Below are positions 1 through 11,908 of a DNA stretch of 64,000 nucleotides, one piece after another; positions within the stretch are counted from its first letter, which is position 1; each line of letters starts with the position of its first letter. The notes under the pieces were generated by a model, which ran no database searches, had not been told where the DNA came from, and worked only from the letters and a program-made list of their open reading frames with translations. Origin of the DNA: Rhodoplanes sp963712435 (GTDB lineage Bacteria; Pseudomonadota; Alphaproteobacteria; Rhizobiales; Xanthobacteraceae); the NCBI GenBank assembly GCA_963712435.1, contig CAVQIB010000021.1, positions 241,821 to 305,820 on the forward strand. The letters are read 5' to 3'. The translations under genes and the position numbers were made by a program.

Positions 1-30
1 CGATCTGGGTCTGCGGCGCGTGCGATCGCC

Positions 31-732
<702 letters not shown>

Positions 733-1407
733 GCCAGTCCCCTTCCATGCCGCGTCGGATTGAGGGTGGCCAGCCAGTCTGGCGGCCTTGCCATACGCTT
801 TGGACTCCAACCGATTCGAAACGTTAACGAACGATGCTTAACAAAACATGATTCGTGTGCGCAAGCCCGGGCCTGATATATTTGCCACGACCGGCTTAAG
901 ACATTGCACCGAACTGAGTTTTTTATGCACTCGACCGCTCACGTCCCACTTGAGAAACCGGCGTTAACCGGTCTGAACGAATCACTCCCGTCTTTACCGA
1001 GCCATGCCTTCGGCCCGCAGGACGGTGATGCAATCATTAACGCTTCGGGTAAATACAAGGTTAAAGGTTTAGCTTTGGTTTCCGTCGGTTAAGCTTGTTG
1101 TTGCAGGTGCGACACGATCCGGAGCGAAAATGCGCCGCGCGGGGAGCGCCGCCGGCCGCCGACCATGCGCCGGCCGTTCCGCAGGGACCCTTCATGCCGC
1201 CGGTTACAGCGACGGCGCGGGCGAAACGCCGATCTCAGGCGCTGCTCCGAGCGTGCGGAACGGGCGCTTTTTAACCGCATTGGCACAAGTCATTGCGGAA
1301 ACCGAAAACTAACACTGTGCCGCCACAATCGCCCGAGTTGCGCCTGAACGAGCGGCGCCGCTTCAAGCTGGGGTCGCCCTCGCGGGCGTCTGGGGGAGTA
1401 CAGGTCG
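733..1407. other. Divergent ctrA / fliJ intergenic region
   Basis: This 675-bp gap lies between the divergent ctrA and fliJ genes. The ctrA-proximal half (730-1100) is AT-rich for this genome, with many TTAA tetramers, and presumably carries the ctrA promoters. A 62-codon plus-strand ORF at 904-1092 has no recognisable features and is not called. No RNA gene or clear terminator is visible. Confidence 0.5.
803..854. promoter_or_regulatory. GANTC cluster and TTAAC half-sites upstream of ctrA
   Basis: Three GANTC motifs lie within 52 bp: GACTC at 803-807, GATTC at 813-817 and GATTC at 850-854. TTAAC half-sites occur at 824-828 and 838-842. GANTC is the CcrM methylation site, and TTAAC is the CtrA half-site. 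The two half-sites are 14 bp apart start to start, not the 11 bp of the TTAA-N7-TTAA consensus, so CtrA autoregulation is only suggested. The motifs are seen directly; the regulatory role is inferred from Caulobacter and rhizobial ctrA. Confidence 0.5.
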
Positions 1408-1824
1408 ATGAAGTCGCGCGATTCGATTATTCGGCTGAAGAAGTTTCAGGTCGATGAGAAACGGCGAAAAGTCGCGCAGATCGAAGCGATGATCGCCGAA
1501 TTCGAGCGTATCGCCGGCGATCTCGATCGCGAAATCCACGCCGAGCAGGAGCGCACGGGAAACCACGATCCGACGCATTTCGCCTATTCGACCTATGCGC
1601 GGGCGGCGCTCGGCCGGAGCGAGAATCTCAAGCGTTCAGCCGAGGAACTCGCGGGACAGCTCGATCGCGCGCAGACGGCGCTGCAGGAATCCCTCGAGGA
1701 GCTGAAAAAGGTCGAGTTGCTCGGCGAGCGCGACCAGATGCGCGAGCGCACCGCCGAAGGAGCGCGCGAGCAGGCCGAGCTCGACGCGATCGGCGTGCTG
1801 CGGATGCGGGGCGCCCTCGGCTGA
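1408..1824 (+). CDS. fliJ: Flagellar export protein FliJ
   Basis: This 138-residue, highly charged, almost entirely helical protein is predicted to form a long antiparallel coiled coil. It starts MKSRDSIIRLKKFQVDEKRRK and has Glu/Arg/Lys heptads throughout. FliJ is the soluble stalk of the flagellar type III export ATPase (FliI), where it couples ATP hydrolysis to export and handles chaperones. The assignment rests on length, coiled-coil composition and position beside ctrA, where alphaproteobacterial fliI-fliJ usually lies. fliI is not next to it here. FliJ sequences are poorly conserved, so a generic coiled-coil protein remains possible. Confidence 0.75.
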   Translation: MKSRDSIIRLKKFQVDEKRRKVAQIEAMIAEFERIAGDLDREIHAEQERTGNHDPTHFAYSTYARAALGRSENLKRSAEELAGQLDRAQTALQESLEELKKVELLGERDQMRERTAEGAREQAELDAIGVLRMRGALG

Positions 1825-1967
1825 TCCGGGCGTCGACGTGCGGGCGGGCGGAAGAACACGGCGGTCCGGAATCGGACCGCGCGCACGAGCCATCTTTCGG
1901 CCGCCACGTATTCGCACCATAATCAACCCAGATGGGGATGCGGGCGCATGGGCTGGGCGCCAGACGG

Positions 1968-2513
1968 ATGCTGACATCGGCGGAACTCGTATGGCTCTTG
2001 GCCGCGGTCGCCAAAGGCGACCAGACGGCGTTCGAGCGCCTCTATGCGGCGACGCGCGCGAAACTCTACGGAATTGTCCTGCGTATCTTGCGCCGTCCCG
2101 ACCTTGCTAATGAGGTCCTGCAAGAGGCCTATCTGAAGATCTGGTCGAGCGCCGGAAAGTTCGATCCCGCGCTCGCCTCGCCGATCACCTGGATGGTCTC
2201 GATCGCCCGCAACCGCGCCATCGATGTCGTGCGGAAGCGAACCGAAGCCTCGATCGAGGAGGAACCGGAGGTGATGGCCGTAGCAGCCGAAACCGCCGAC
2301 CCGCTGGCGCGCCGCGAGACGAGCGAGCAGCTCAAGCGGCTGCTTACCTGCCTCGGCCGGCTCGAACCCGACCGGCAACGGCTTGTGCTGCTCGCCTATT
2401 ACACCGGCGTGAGCCGCGACCAGCTCGCCGTGCAGTTCGAGCGGCCGGTGAATACGGTCAAGACCCAGCTGCGGCGCGCGCTGGCCGACATTCGGGAGTG
2501 CCTGGATTCATGA
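1968..2513 (+). CDS. ECF-type RNA polymerase sigma factor
   Basis: A 181-residue sigma-70 family factor of the extracytoplasmic-function class that directs RNA polymerase to stress promoters. Region 2 (about 20-85) contains the AFERLYAATRAKLYGIVLRI and LQEAYLKIWSSA segments. Region 4 (about 125-178) has the helix-turn-helix in LAVQFERPVNTVKTQLRRAL. The start at 1968 (MLTSAELVW) fits family length; an ATG at 1932 would add 12 residues of arginine-rich tail. The stop codon overlaps the start of the next gene, an anti-sigma factor, so the two are probably translationally coupled and form a regulatory pair of the SigK/RskA type. Confidence 0.9.
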   Translation: MLTSAELVWLLAAVAKGDQTAFERLYAATRAKLYGIVLRILRRPDLANEVLQEAYLKIWSSAGKFDPALASPITWMVSIARNRAIDVVRKRTEASIEEEPEVMAVAAETADPLARRETSEQLKRLLTCLGRLEPDRQRLVLLAYYTGVSRDQLAVQFERPVNTVKTQLRRALADIRECLDS

Positions 2514-3373
2514 CCGCGGACGAGGATAGAGGCGGTCTTGCGGCCGAATATGTGCTCGGCACCCTCGACGCCGCCGAGCGCGAACAGGCCGAGGAACAGA
2601 TTCGCTCCGATCCCGGTTTCGCGGCCCTGGTGCAGGACTGGGAGCGGCGGCTCGGCGAACTGCATGCGATGGTCGATCCAGTGCCCCCGCCGCCCGAACT
2701 GTGGATCGCGATCCAGGGCCGGCTAGCCGAAATCGAGCCCCCCGCCGCCGAGATGCGCTTGCCCGGCTTTCTCACATCCTCTGCGCCGCGTGCGGAAGCG
2801 GAGCCGGCCAATGTCGTCGATCTGACCCGGCGGATGCAGCGCTGGCGGGGCGGCGCGCTCGGGCTCGGCGCGCTTGCGGCGGCGCTCGCCGGCGTGGTGG
2901 TCACCGCCGCGGTCGCGCCCGAGCGCCTGCCGCAGCCGCTGCGGCCGCAGCCGAGGGTGGAGACGGTCGAGGTCACCCGCGAGGTGGTGCGCACGGTCGA
3001 GGTTCCGTCGCCCAGCCGGTTCGTCGCCGTTCTTCAGAGCGGACCGACCGCGCCGGCCTTCATCATGACGGTCGATCTCGCCCAGCGGAACCTGACCGTC
3101 CGCCGCGTCGCCGCCGAGGAGCAGGCCGGCAAGAGCTATGAGCTTTGGCTCGTCTCGGACAAGTATCCGTCGCCGCGCTCGCTCGGGTTGATCGGCGCGG
3201 GCGAGTTCACGCAGGTGCCGGCGCTGTCGGCGTATGATCGAAACACGATCAGCACCGCGACCTTCGCAGTGTCGCTTGAACCGGAGGGCGGCTCGCCGAC
3301 CGGAACGGCGACCGGACCGGTGCTGTTTTCCGGAAAGCTCTTGGAAGCGGTGCCGCCGACGCGTTCGCCTTGA
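2510..3373 (+). CDS. Anti-sigma factor, RskA (anti-sigma-K) type
   Basis: A 287-residue membrane-anchored anti-sigma factor that probably sequesters the sigma factor encoded just upstream. The N-terminal part (about 1-60; GLAAEYVLGTLDAAERE) resembles a zinc-less anti-sigma domain. One transmembrane helix lies near 115-140 (GLGALAAALAGVVVTAAV). The periplasmic RskA domain follows, with KSYELWLVSDKYPSPRSLG and a C-terminal beta-rich segment. The start at 2510 gives an ATGA overlap with the sigma gene; a GTG four codons upstream is less likely. Release of the sigma factor would need a signal that cannot be read from the sequence. Confidence 0.9.
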   Translation: MTADEDRGGLAAEYVLGTLDAAEREQAEEQIRSDPGFAALVQDWERRLGELHAMVDPVPPPPELWIAIQGRLAEIEPPAAEMRLPGFLTSSAPRAEAEPANVVDLTRRMQRWRGGALGLGALAAALAGVVVTAAVAPERLPQPLRPQPRVETVEVTREVVRTVEVPSPSRFVAVLQSGPTAPAFIMTVDLAQRNLTVRRVAAEEQAGKSYELWLVSDKYPSPRSLGLIGAGEFTQVPALSAYDRNTISTATFAVSLEPEGGSPTGTATGPVLFSGKLLEAVPPTRSP

Positions 3374-3493
3374 CGCCGCCTCCGGCCGACTTCGCCTGCG
3401 CCGGCTAAACCTGCGCGGCTAAGTGTTCGGGCGCGGTTCAGCGGCAATGGGAACGGAAGACGGACGAAGCCGGGCGGCGGCGGCGGATGTCCG

Positions 3494-3694
3494 TCAGTGC
3501 GTGGACTCGATGGCGCGATCCGGGCCCGCCCCGGTGTTTCCGACCATGACGACGCCGTAGCCATTGGTGTCGTCCGTCGCGCGCGCGGTGATGCCGATCA
3601 TCATGATGATGAGCGACGCCAGAAGGGCGAGCACGACGACTTTGACGTGATTGATGTGGTCGCCCGCAGCGACCGCCGACGCGTTGCTGGTCAT
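3494..3694 (-). CDS. Small single-pass membrane protein, unknown function
   Basis: This 66-residue ORF begins MTSNASAVAAGDHINHVK, followed by one hydrophobic helix (VVVLALLASLIIMMIGI, about 19-36) and a short polar tail. A purine-rich GAGGGG ribosome-binding site lies 7-10 bases before the ATG at 3694, which decides this start over a much longer upstream reading frame with poor composition. It is convergent with the anti-sigma gene. No family is recognised; size and topology only indicate a small inner-membrane protein. Confidence 0.5.
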   Translation of the reverse strand: MTSNASAVAAGDHINHVKVVVLALLASLIIMMIGITARATDDTNGYGVVMVGNTGAGPDRAIESTH

Positions 3695-4111
3695 TACAAA
3701 ACCCCTCAATGATCGAACCTTCGCTTGGTCGCCGCAACGAGCGCCTCGGTTCAATCCCCAACCCAGTGCGTGAGTTCTCTTGTTTGCGAGTAAAAACACG
3801 ACGTTGCCCCGTGCGAACCGAGCAACGGCGGAAGCCTGAAAAGGTTGCTCGCAAACGGGGTCACGTTCCTGTGAACGTTTTCGCCCGGTGCAAGTGCTCG
3901 CGCGGGGCGACGAGCGATCGCCGCCCAGGATGACAATAATACCGTTGATTTCGTCCGGAGAAAACGGGGCGGTCAGCAACGGATGAAATAGAATGGAGGT
4001 TTTATGCCCTATCGAATTCGAAAATGACCGAAATTTAATGTTTACGTAAGTGTAACTTGCGGCTGTTCATTTGTTGAATTAGCGTTTTCACTTTTAGTGA
4101 TGGAGAGCCGC
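3695..4111. other. Intergenic, divergent promoters
   Basis: This 417-bp gap separates the small membrane-protein gene (minus) and the LTXXQ gene (plus). The 100 bases before 4111 are clearly AT-rich and likely hold the LTXXQ promoter. A GGAGAG ribosome-binding site sits at 4102-4107. No convincing ORF, repeat or RNA gene is seen in the gap. Confidence 0.4.
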
Positions 4112-5173
4112 ATGTTGAAATCGATGCTCGTCGGCACGGTCGCGCTCGCGCTTACGGGCTCAGGCGTGGCGTTTGCGCAACAGGGTCGCCCCCCACAACC
4201 CAGCCCGCCGTCGGCGCAGGTTTCGCCCGCCCCGCAGGGCTCGCCGCCGCAGCAGAGCGCGCCGCAGCAGGCGGCTCCGCAGCAACAGGCTGCGCCGACG
4301 CAGCAGAGCCTCGCCGCCCAGCGGCAGAGCGATGCGCTGGCCACGGCCGAGGGCCACATCGCCGAACTGCGCGCCCGTCTCTCCCTGACGGCGGACCAGG
4401 AGAAGAACTGGCCGGCTTTCGAGCAGGCCTATCGCGATTTCGCGCGGGTGCGCTCCGAGCGCTGGCGGGACCAGAGCGCCCAGCAGCGCAGCGACAATCC
4501 GGTCGAGAATTTCCAGACCTGGGCGGACTTCGCGAGCCGCCGCGTGAACGGGATGAAGCGTCTCGCCGACGCGGCGGTCCCGCTTTACCAGAGCCTGGAC
4601 CAGAACCAGCAGCGCCGGTTCATGGACCAAATCTATGCGTGGCATCCGCGCCTCGCGCGGCTCAGCAACCGCATCGCGGCGGGCGGGCGCGATGGCGGCG
4701 GCGGCGGTGGGCGCGGCGATGACGATGGCGGGCGCGGACCCGGCGGCTGGCATGGCGATTATCACGGCCGCTACGGCATGGGGCGCGGTGACGGCGGCGG
4801 TTGGCAGGGTCGGGGCTACGGGCCTGGCGCCGGCGGGTGCATGGGCCCGCGTTCGGGCTGGCGCGACGGCGGCGGCGGCGGGTTAGGTGGCCCGGGCTAC
4901 GGAATGGGTCCGCGCGGCTCGCGCGACTGGGGCGGCGACCGCGGTCCCGGCATGGGTTCCGGCATGTGCCCGGGCATGGGTCAGCGCGGGGGCTGGCAAG
5001 ATCGAGGTGGCGGCGACCAGCAAGGCCGTGGCTATGGACGTGGTCCCGGACCGGGCATGGGACAGGGCTCAGGCTGGGGCGAGCGCGACGACGGCGACGA
5101 TGCGCAAGGCGGCGGCGGGGGGGGTGGCGGCCGCGGCGGTTGGAGCGGCGGCGCCGACGAGGAACGCTTTTGA
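4112..5173 (+). CDS. Periplasmic LTXXQ-motif (Spy/CpxP-like) protein with Gly-rich tail
   Basis: A 353-residue secreted protein. It has a signal peptide (MLKSMLVGTVALALTGSGVAFA, cleaved before QQG), a Pro/Gln-rich linker (about 25-75), a helical LTXXQ domain (about 80-190) with LSLTADQEKNW and a second LYQSLDQNQQRRF copy, and a C-terminal half made almost entirely of Gly with Arg, Asp and Trp (about 190-350). LTXXQ proteins such as Spy and CpxP are periplasmic chaperones or stress sensors. The glycine-rich extension is unusual for Spy/CpxP and probably disordered. The start at 4112 is set by GGAGAG five bases upstream and by the signal peptide; ATG 4100 and GTG 4097 are less likely. Confidence 0.8.
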   Translation: MLKSMLVGTVALALTGSGVAFAQQGRPPQPSPPSAQVSPAPQGSPPQQSAPQQAAPQQQAAPTQQSLAAQRQSDALATAEGHIAELRARLSLTADQEKNWPAFEQAYRDFARVRSERWRDQSAQQRSDNPVENFQTWADFASRRVNGMKRLADAAVPLYQSLDQNQQRRFMDQIYAWHPRLARLSNRIAAGGRDGGGGGGRGDDDGGRGPGGWHGDYHGRYGMGRGDGGGWQGRGYGPGAGGCMGPRSGWRDGGGGGLGGPGYGMGPRGSRDWGGDRGPGMGSGMCPGMGQRGGWQDRGGGDQQGRGYGRGPGPGMGQGSGWGERDDGDDAQGGGGGGGGRGGWSGGADEERF

Positions 5174-5560
5174 GGGTGAAACCCTTCTGATCTAGGAGGC
5201 GTCGATATTACGTATAGGAATGGCCGGGCGGTCATCTGCAAGTCCCCCCATGCCCCCAGAGATCGCCGGGCCGCGCAGGCCGTCGGGTTCGCCCGGCGGC
5301 CTGCGTCATTTCAGAGTAAGGCGCGTCTCGTGACTTGATGGGCTCTCCGTGGCGTCGATCACCGTCGATCATCGCGGCGACCCAACCGCCGACGCCTTGC
5401 GGAAACGGCAGCCCCGCCGCGAGCCACGGCCTGCCGTTCCGTTATCGTGCAAGCGGAAGCGTGCAAGCGGGAGCGACCCGGACCGGCATTGCGTCGCGGC
5501 GCATTTCTGGACAGAGGCCGGCCCGTTTGCTAAGGACGCGCGCCCGGTGCACGGGCGTGC
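5174..5560. other. Intergenic between LTXXQ gene and tRNA-Lys
   Basis: A 387-bp gap. It contains the strong hairpin at 5274-5305 (listed separately) and a short imperfect duplication of GTGCAAGCGGAAGC / GTGCAAGCGGGAGC at about 5446-5474. Both strands have small open frames here but none looks coding. Confidence 0.4.
5274..5305 (+). terminator. GC-rich hairpin with TTCG tetraloop
   Basis: A 9-bp outer stem CGCAGGCCG / CGGCCTGCG encloses a 4-bp inner stem CGGG / CCCG closed by a TTCG tetraloop, with one mismatched pair between them. It lies about 100 bp downstream of the LTXXQ gene. The following bases (TCATTTC) are only weakly T-rich, so it may be an intrinsic terminator or an mRNA 3' stabiliser. 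Confidence 0.6.
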
Positions 5561-5636
<76 letters not shown>

Positions 5637-5684
5637 AATACATCCAAGCGCTTAGCATGGCGGATCAACGGCGAATGTTTCGCC

Positions 5685-6381
5685 CTACCCGTCCGGTGCG
5701 CGCAGGCGGTAGCCGATGCCCGGTCTCGGTCAGGATGTACTGCGGGCGCTCCGGGTCGGCCTCGATCTTCTGCCGGAGCTGCCGCACATAGACGCGCAGA
5801 TATTGCGCGTCGGTCGGCTCGTCCCACAGTTCCCGCAGCAGGAACTTGTGCGTCAGCACCTTGCCGGCGTGCTGCACCAGCACGCGCAGAAGATCGTACT
5901 CCTTGGGCGAGAGCTTCACCTCCTCGTCGCCGCACCTTGACGATGCGGCGCACGAGATCGACCGACAGGTCGCCGACGCGGAAGACCGGCCGCTCGCCGT
6001 GGACCTGCAGCTGGTGGCGCAGCGCCGCGCGCATGCGCGCCAGCAGTTCGTCCATGCCGAACGGCTTGGTCACATAGTCGTCGGCGCCGAGATCGAGCGC
6101 CTGCACCTTGCCGGCCTCGTCGCCGCGGCTCGACAGCACGACGATCGGCACGCCTCGTTGCGCGCCGCGGATGGTTCGCAGCAGATCGAGCCCGTCGATG
6201 TCCGGCAGGCCGAGATCGAGGATGACCAGATCGGGCTTCTCGCGCAAGCAGCTCGAGCGCGGTCTTGCCGTTCGGCGCCTCGAGGACCTGCGTAGCCTTG
6301 GGTGCTCAGGCCCATCCGCAACAGCTTGCGGATGGGCGGCTCGTCGTCGATGACCAGAACCTTGAGCGGCGCGGCGCTCAT
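5685..6381 (-). pseudogene. kdpE: KdpE potassium response regulator (frame broken by single-base insertions)
   Basis: OmpR-family partner of KdpD that activates kdpFABC when potassium is limiting. Conserved pieces appear in successive frames: MSAAPLKVLVIDDEPPIRKL, then DLVILDLGLPDIDGLDLL with the phospho-acceptor Asp, GADDYVTKPF, then the winged-helix segment KLSPKEYDLLRVLVQHAGKV and LRVYVRQLRQKIE. Removing one base near 5725, 5934, 6248 and 6291 restores about 230 residues ending in GIGYRLRAPDG at a TAG (5685-5687). Read as given, the last frame ends at 5665. The start codon overlaps the kdpD stop (ATGA), so the genes are coupled. Clean restoration argues for sequence error. Confidence 0.85.
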
Positions 6382-9122
6382 GCGGCGGTGTCCAGCCGCT
6401 TGGCGGCGGCCGGGACCGGCAGCGTGATCGTGAAGACCGCGCCGGTCCGGTCGGTGCGGTTCGCCGCGGTGATCGTGCCGTGCATCGCCTCGACGAAGCC
6501 GCGCGAGATCGCGAGCCCCAGCCCGGTGCCGGCGCGCACGTGATCGCTCTTCTGCGCCCGATAGAACTTGTCGAAGATGTGCTCCAGGTCGGTCGGCGGA
6601 ATGCCCTCGCCCTCGTCGAGGACCTGCAGCGACACGGCGCGATGCGTCCCGCCAGCCGCGGATGCGGATGGTCGTGCCGGGCGGCGCATACTTCGCGGCG
6701 TTGTCGAGCAGATTGAACAGCACCTGCTCGAACAGCACGGCGTCGATCTCGAGCATCGGCAGGTCGGCCGCAAGGCTCGACCTCGACCCGGTGGCTCGGC
6801 GAGGATCTTGCTCGCGCGCTCGCAGCGCGCTGCCGACGATCTCGCCGAGGTCGTGCAGCGGCGCTGTTCGGCACGACCGCGCCGGACTCGAGCCTGGTCA
6901 TGTCGAGCAGGTTGGCGATGAAGCGGTTGAGCCGCTCCGCCTCGTCGATGATCGTCGCGAGCAGGTCGGCCTTCTGCGGCTCGGAGAGCGCGTTGGACGA
7001 GATCGCGCAGCGTCCCGGCCGCGCCGAAGCACGGCGGCCAGCGGCGTCTTGAGATCGTGCGAGATCGAGGTCAGCAGCGCCGAGCGCAGCCGGTCGGTCT
7101 CGATCGTCCGCTTGACCCGGTCCATGTCCTCGACGAGATGGACGCGCTCGATCGCGAGCGCGCTCTGGTCGATCAAGCGCATCGAGCAGCCGGCGCTCGT
7201 CCGGGCTCAGCAGCGGGCCCGGCTTGTCGCTGTCGATGCCGACCACGCCGACCGCGCCGCGCCCGGTGCGCATCGGCAGGAACAGCCGCTTGGCGCCCGG
7301 CAGCGTGTCGGAGCCGCGCCCGGCGGCGCGATCGTTCTCCCAGGCCCATTTGGCCGCCGCGAGGTCGGCTTCGTCGAGCGTGTCCTCCGGCGGATAGCCG
7401 GCCTTGACGGCGATCGAGCCGTTCTCCGGCAGCAGCAGCACGACGCGCACCTTCAGCATCAGGGCGATCTGATAGGCGCGTCGCCCACAGCACATCGTCG
7501 AGCGTGCCGACGCCGGCGAGCTTGCGGCTGAAGGCGTAGAGCGACTCGGTCGTGCGCGCCCGGCTCATCGCGGCGACCGCCTGCGTGCGCACGCGCGCGG
7601 CCACATTGGAGACGAGAATCGCCATGACGCTGAAGAAGAAGAAGGCAGCGACATTGGTCGGATCGGCGATCGTGAAGGTGTAGATCGGCGGCAGGAAGAA
7701 GAAATTGTAGCAGAGCGACGACGACGACGCTGGCGAACAGCGACGGCCAGAGCCCGAAGCGCACGGCGATCGCCGACGATCGCGGTGAGGAAGACGAGGT
7801 CGACGTTCTCGATGCCGAACCAGGGCTGGATCAGCAGGCCCAGTCCGAGCGCCGCCGCGACCGCGAGCAGCGCGATCACATAAGGCCGCGGATCGAAGGG
7901 CTCGCGCTTCTCGGCCGTCTGACCGCCGTCTTCGGGACCGGGCTCGCCCTCAAGCGTCGTCGCCCGCGATGACGTGCACGCTGATGTTGCCGGCGCGCCG
8001 CACGAGGTCGTGCACCACCGAGCCGTGCAGGATCTCGAACCAGCGCGAGCGGGTGGACTTGCCGACGACGATCTGGGTGATGTTGTTGGCGCTGCGCGTA
8101 GCGCGATCACGTCGTCGGCGATGCGCTGTCGCCGCCGCCGGGAATGGTGACCGCCTCGCCGCCGAGCGCCTCCGCCAGCCGCAGCGTGTCGGCGATGCGG
8201 TCGCGCTCCTCCTCGCCGAGCTGCGCGCCGCGGCGGCTTTCGACGTACAAGCGCCGATCCACGGCGCGTGCAGCCGGTCGGCCAGGCGCTTGGCGTAGCG
8301 CACGAGACCGGCGGCGCGGGGGTCCTCGCTGACGCAGACCAGCACGCGCTCGCCCGCGGCCCACGGTCCCGGGATGGCGCGCGCCTGCATCTGCGTGAGC
8401 AGCTGCTCGTCGACCCGCTCGGCGGTGCGGCGCAGCGCCAGCTCGCGCAGCGCCGTCAGGTTGGCCGGCGAGAAGAAATGCTCGAGCGCGCGCTCGGCCT
8501 GCTTGGGAACGTAGACCTTGCCCTCCTTGAGGCGCTGGATCAGGTCGTCCGGCGTCAGGTCGACCAGCTCGATCGCGTCGGCGCGGTCGAACACCTGAGT
8601 CCGGCACGGTCTCGCGCACGCGCACGCGGGTGATCTGCGCGACGACGTCGTTCAGGCTCTCGATGTGCTGGATGTTGACGGTGGTGTAGACGTCGATGCC
8701 GCGCGTCGAGCAGCTCCTCGACGTCGAGATAGCGCTTGGGATGGCGGCTGCCCGGCGCGTTGGTGTGGGCGAGTTCGTCGACCAGGACGAGCTGCGGGCG
8801 GCGCGCGATGATCGCGTCGAGGTCCATCTCGTCGAGCGCACTGGCCGCTGTAGTCGATGTGCTTGCGCGGGATGACTTCGAGGCCTTCGAGCAGCGCCTC
8901 GGTCTCCTTGCGGCCATGCGTCTCGACCACGCCGACGACGACGTCCACGCCGTCCTTCTGCTTGGCGCGGGCGCGTCTGCAGCATCTCGTAGGTCTTGCC
9001 GACGCCGGGCGCCGCGCCGACGAAAATCTTGAGCTTGCCGACGCGGCTTCTCCTCCCGCCGCGCCGCTTCGAGCAGGGCCTCCGGCGAGGGTCGCTGGTC
9101 GGGGTCGCGTCTGATCCGCCAT
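6378..9122 (-). pseudogene. kdpD: KdpD sensor histidine kinase (multiple frameshifts)
   Basis: Turgor/potassium sensor kinase of the Kdp system. Segments in order across frames are: the Walker-type KdpD domain (IFVGAAPGVGKTYEML; LVLVDELAHTNAPGSRHPKR; VYTTVNIQHIESLNDVV), the universal-stress-like domain (VLVCVSEDP; ITQIVVGKSTRSRW), four hydrophobic helices (PYVIALLAVAAALGLGLL onward), a GAF-like region, the H-box (SHDLKTPLAAV) and the ATPase domain (NLLDNAAKYAPPG; GTGLGLAISRGFVEAMHG). About ten single-base changes, nearly all insertions, break the frame; near 8245 the shift is -1 or +2. With frames joined the protein is about 900 residues, normal for KdpD. It overlaps kdpE by ATGA. Confidence 0.87.
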
Positions 9123-9157
9123 CAGCGCCATATCTAGGCCGGCTCGGGCGGCCAGTC

Positions 9158-9765
9158 TCATCGCGCCGCCGCGCGGTCCAGCGCCAGGTTCAGCGCCAGC
9201 ACGTTCACGCGCGGCTCGCCGAGGATGCCGAGGACGCGCGGCTCGACGTGCTGCGCCGACCAGCTGGCGCACGCGATCTTCCGGCAGGTTGCGCGCCTTC
9301 GCAACGCGCGGCACCTGGAACAGCGCCGCCTCCGGCGAGATGTGCGGATCGAGCCCGCTGCCCGAGGTGGTCACGAGGTCGATCGGAACCGGCGCGCCGG
9401 CATTCTCCGCCTTCAGCTTCTCGACGTCGCCCTTCACGCGCTCGATCAGCGCCTTGTTGGTCGGACCGAGATTCGAGCCGCTGGAGTTGGCCGCGTTGTA
9501 GGGCGCGGCGACCGTCTTGGTCGGGTCGGCCGGGATCCGGGCCGGTGGTCGCCGACGGCCGGCCGTGGAAATAGCGGTCGCTCGTGAAGCTCTGGCCGAT
9601 CAGCGCCGAGCCGATGACCTTGCCGTCGCGTTCGATCAGGCTGCCCTGCGCCTGCTGCGGGAAGAGCACGCCGGCGATCCCGGTCATGGCGAGCGGATAG
9701 ACGAGCCCGGTGATCGCGGTGAGGGCGACGATCATCACGATGGCGGGACGAATTTCGCTCAGCAT
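9158..9765 (-). pseudogene. kdpC: KdpC potassium-transporting ATPase subunit C (two frameshifts)
   Basis: Small membrane-anchored subunit that stabilises the KdpAB pump. It starts MLSEIRPAIVMIVALTAITG (one N-terminal helix), then FPQQAQGSLIERDGKVIGSALIGQ and FHGRPSAT in the first frame, SGSNLGPTNKALIERV and TTSGSGLDPHISPEAAL in the second, and EPRVLGILGEPRVNVLALNLALD in the third. Two single extra bases (near 9243 and 9538) account for all of this; corrected length is about 201 residues, usual for KdpC. It lies between kdpB and kdpD. Confidence 0.88.
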
Positions 9766-9775
9766 GGCGTCCTCC

Positions 9776-11884
<2,109 letters not shown>

Positions 11885-11908
11885 GGTCGTTGCTCCAAAG
11901 CCGGTCGA

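Noticed and set aside
904..1092. 62-residue ORF upstream of fliJ
   Set aside because: No ribosome-binding site or recognisable sequence; it lies in the AT-rich ctrA promoter region.
5174..5560. Small RNA gene between the LTXXQ gene and tRNA-Lys
   Set aside because: One strong hairpin is present but no promoter or conserved RNA family pattern can be seen.
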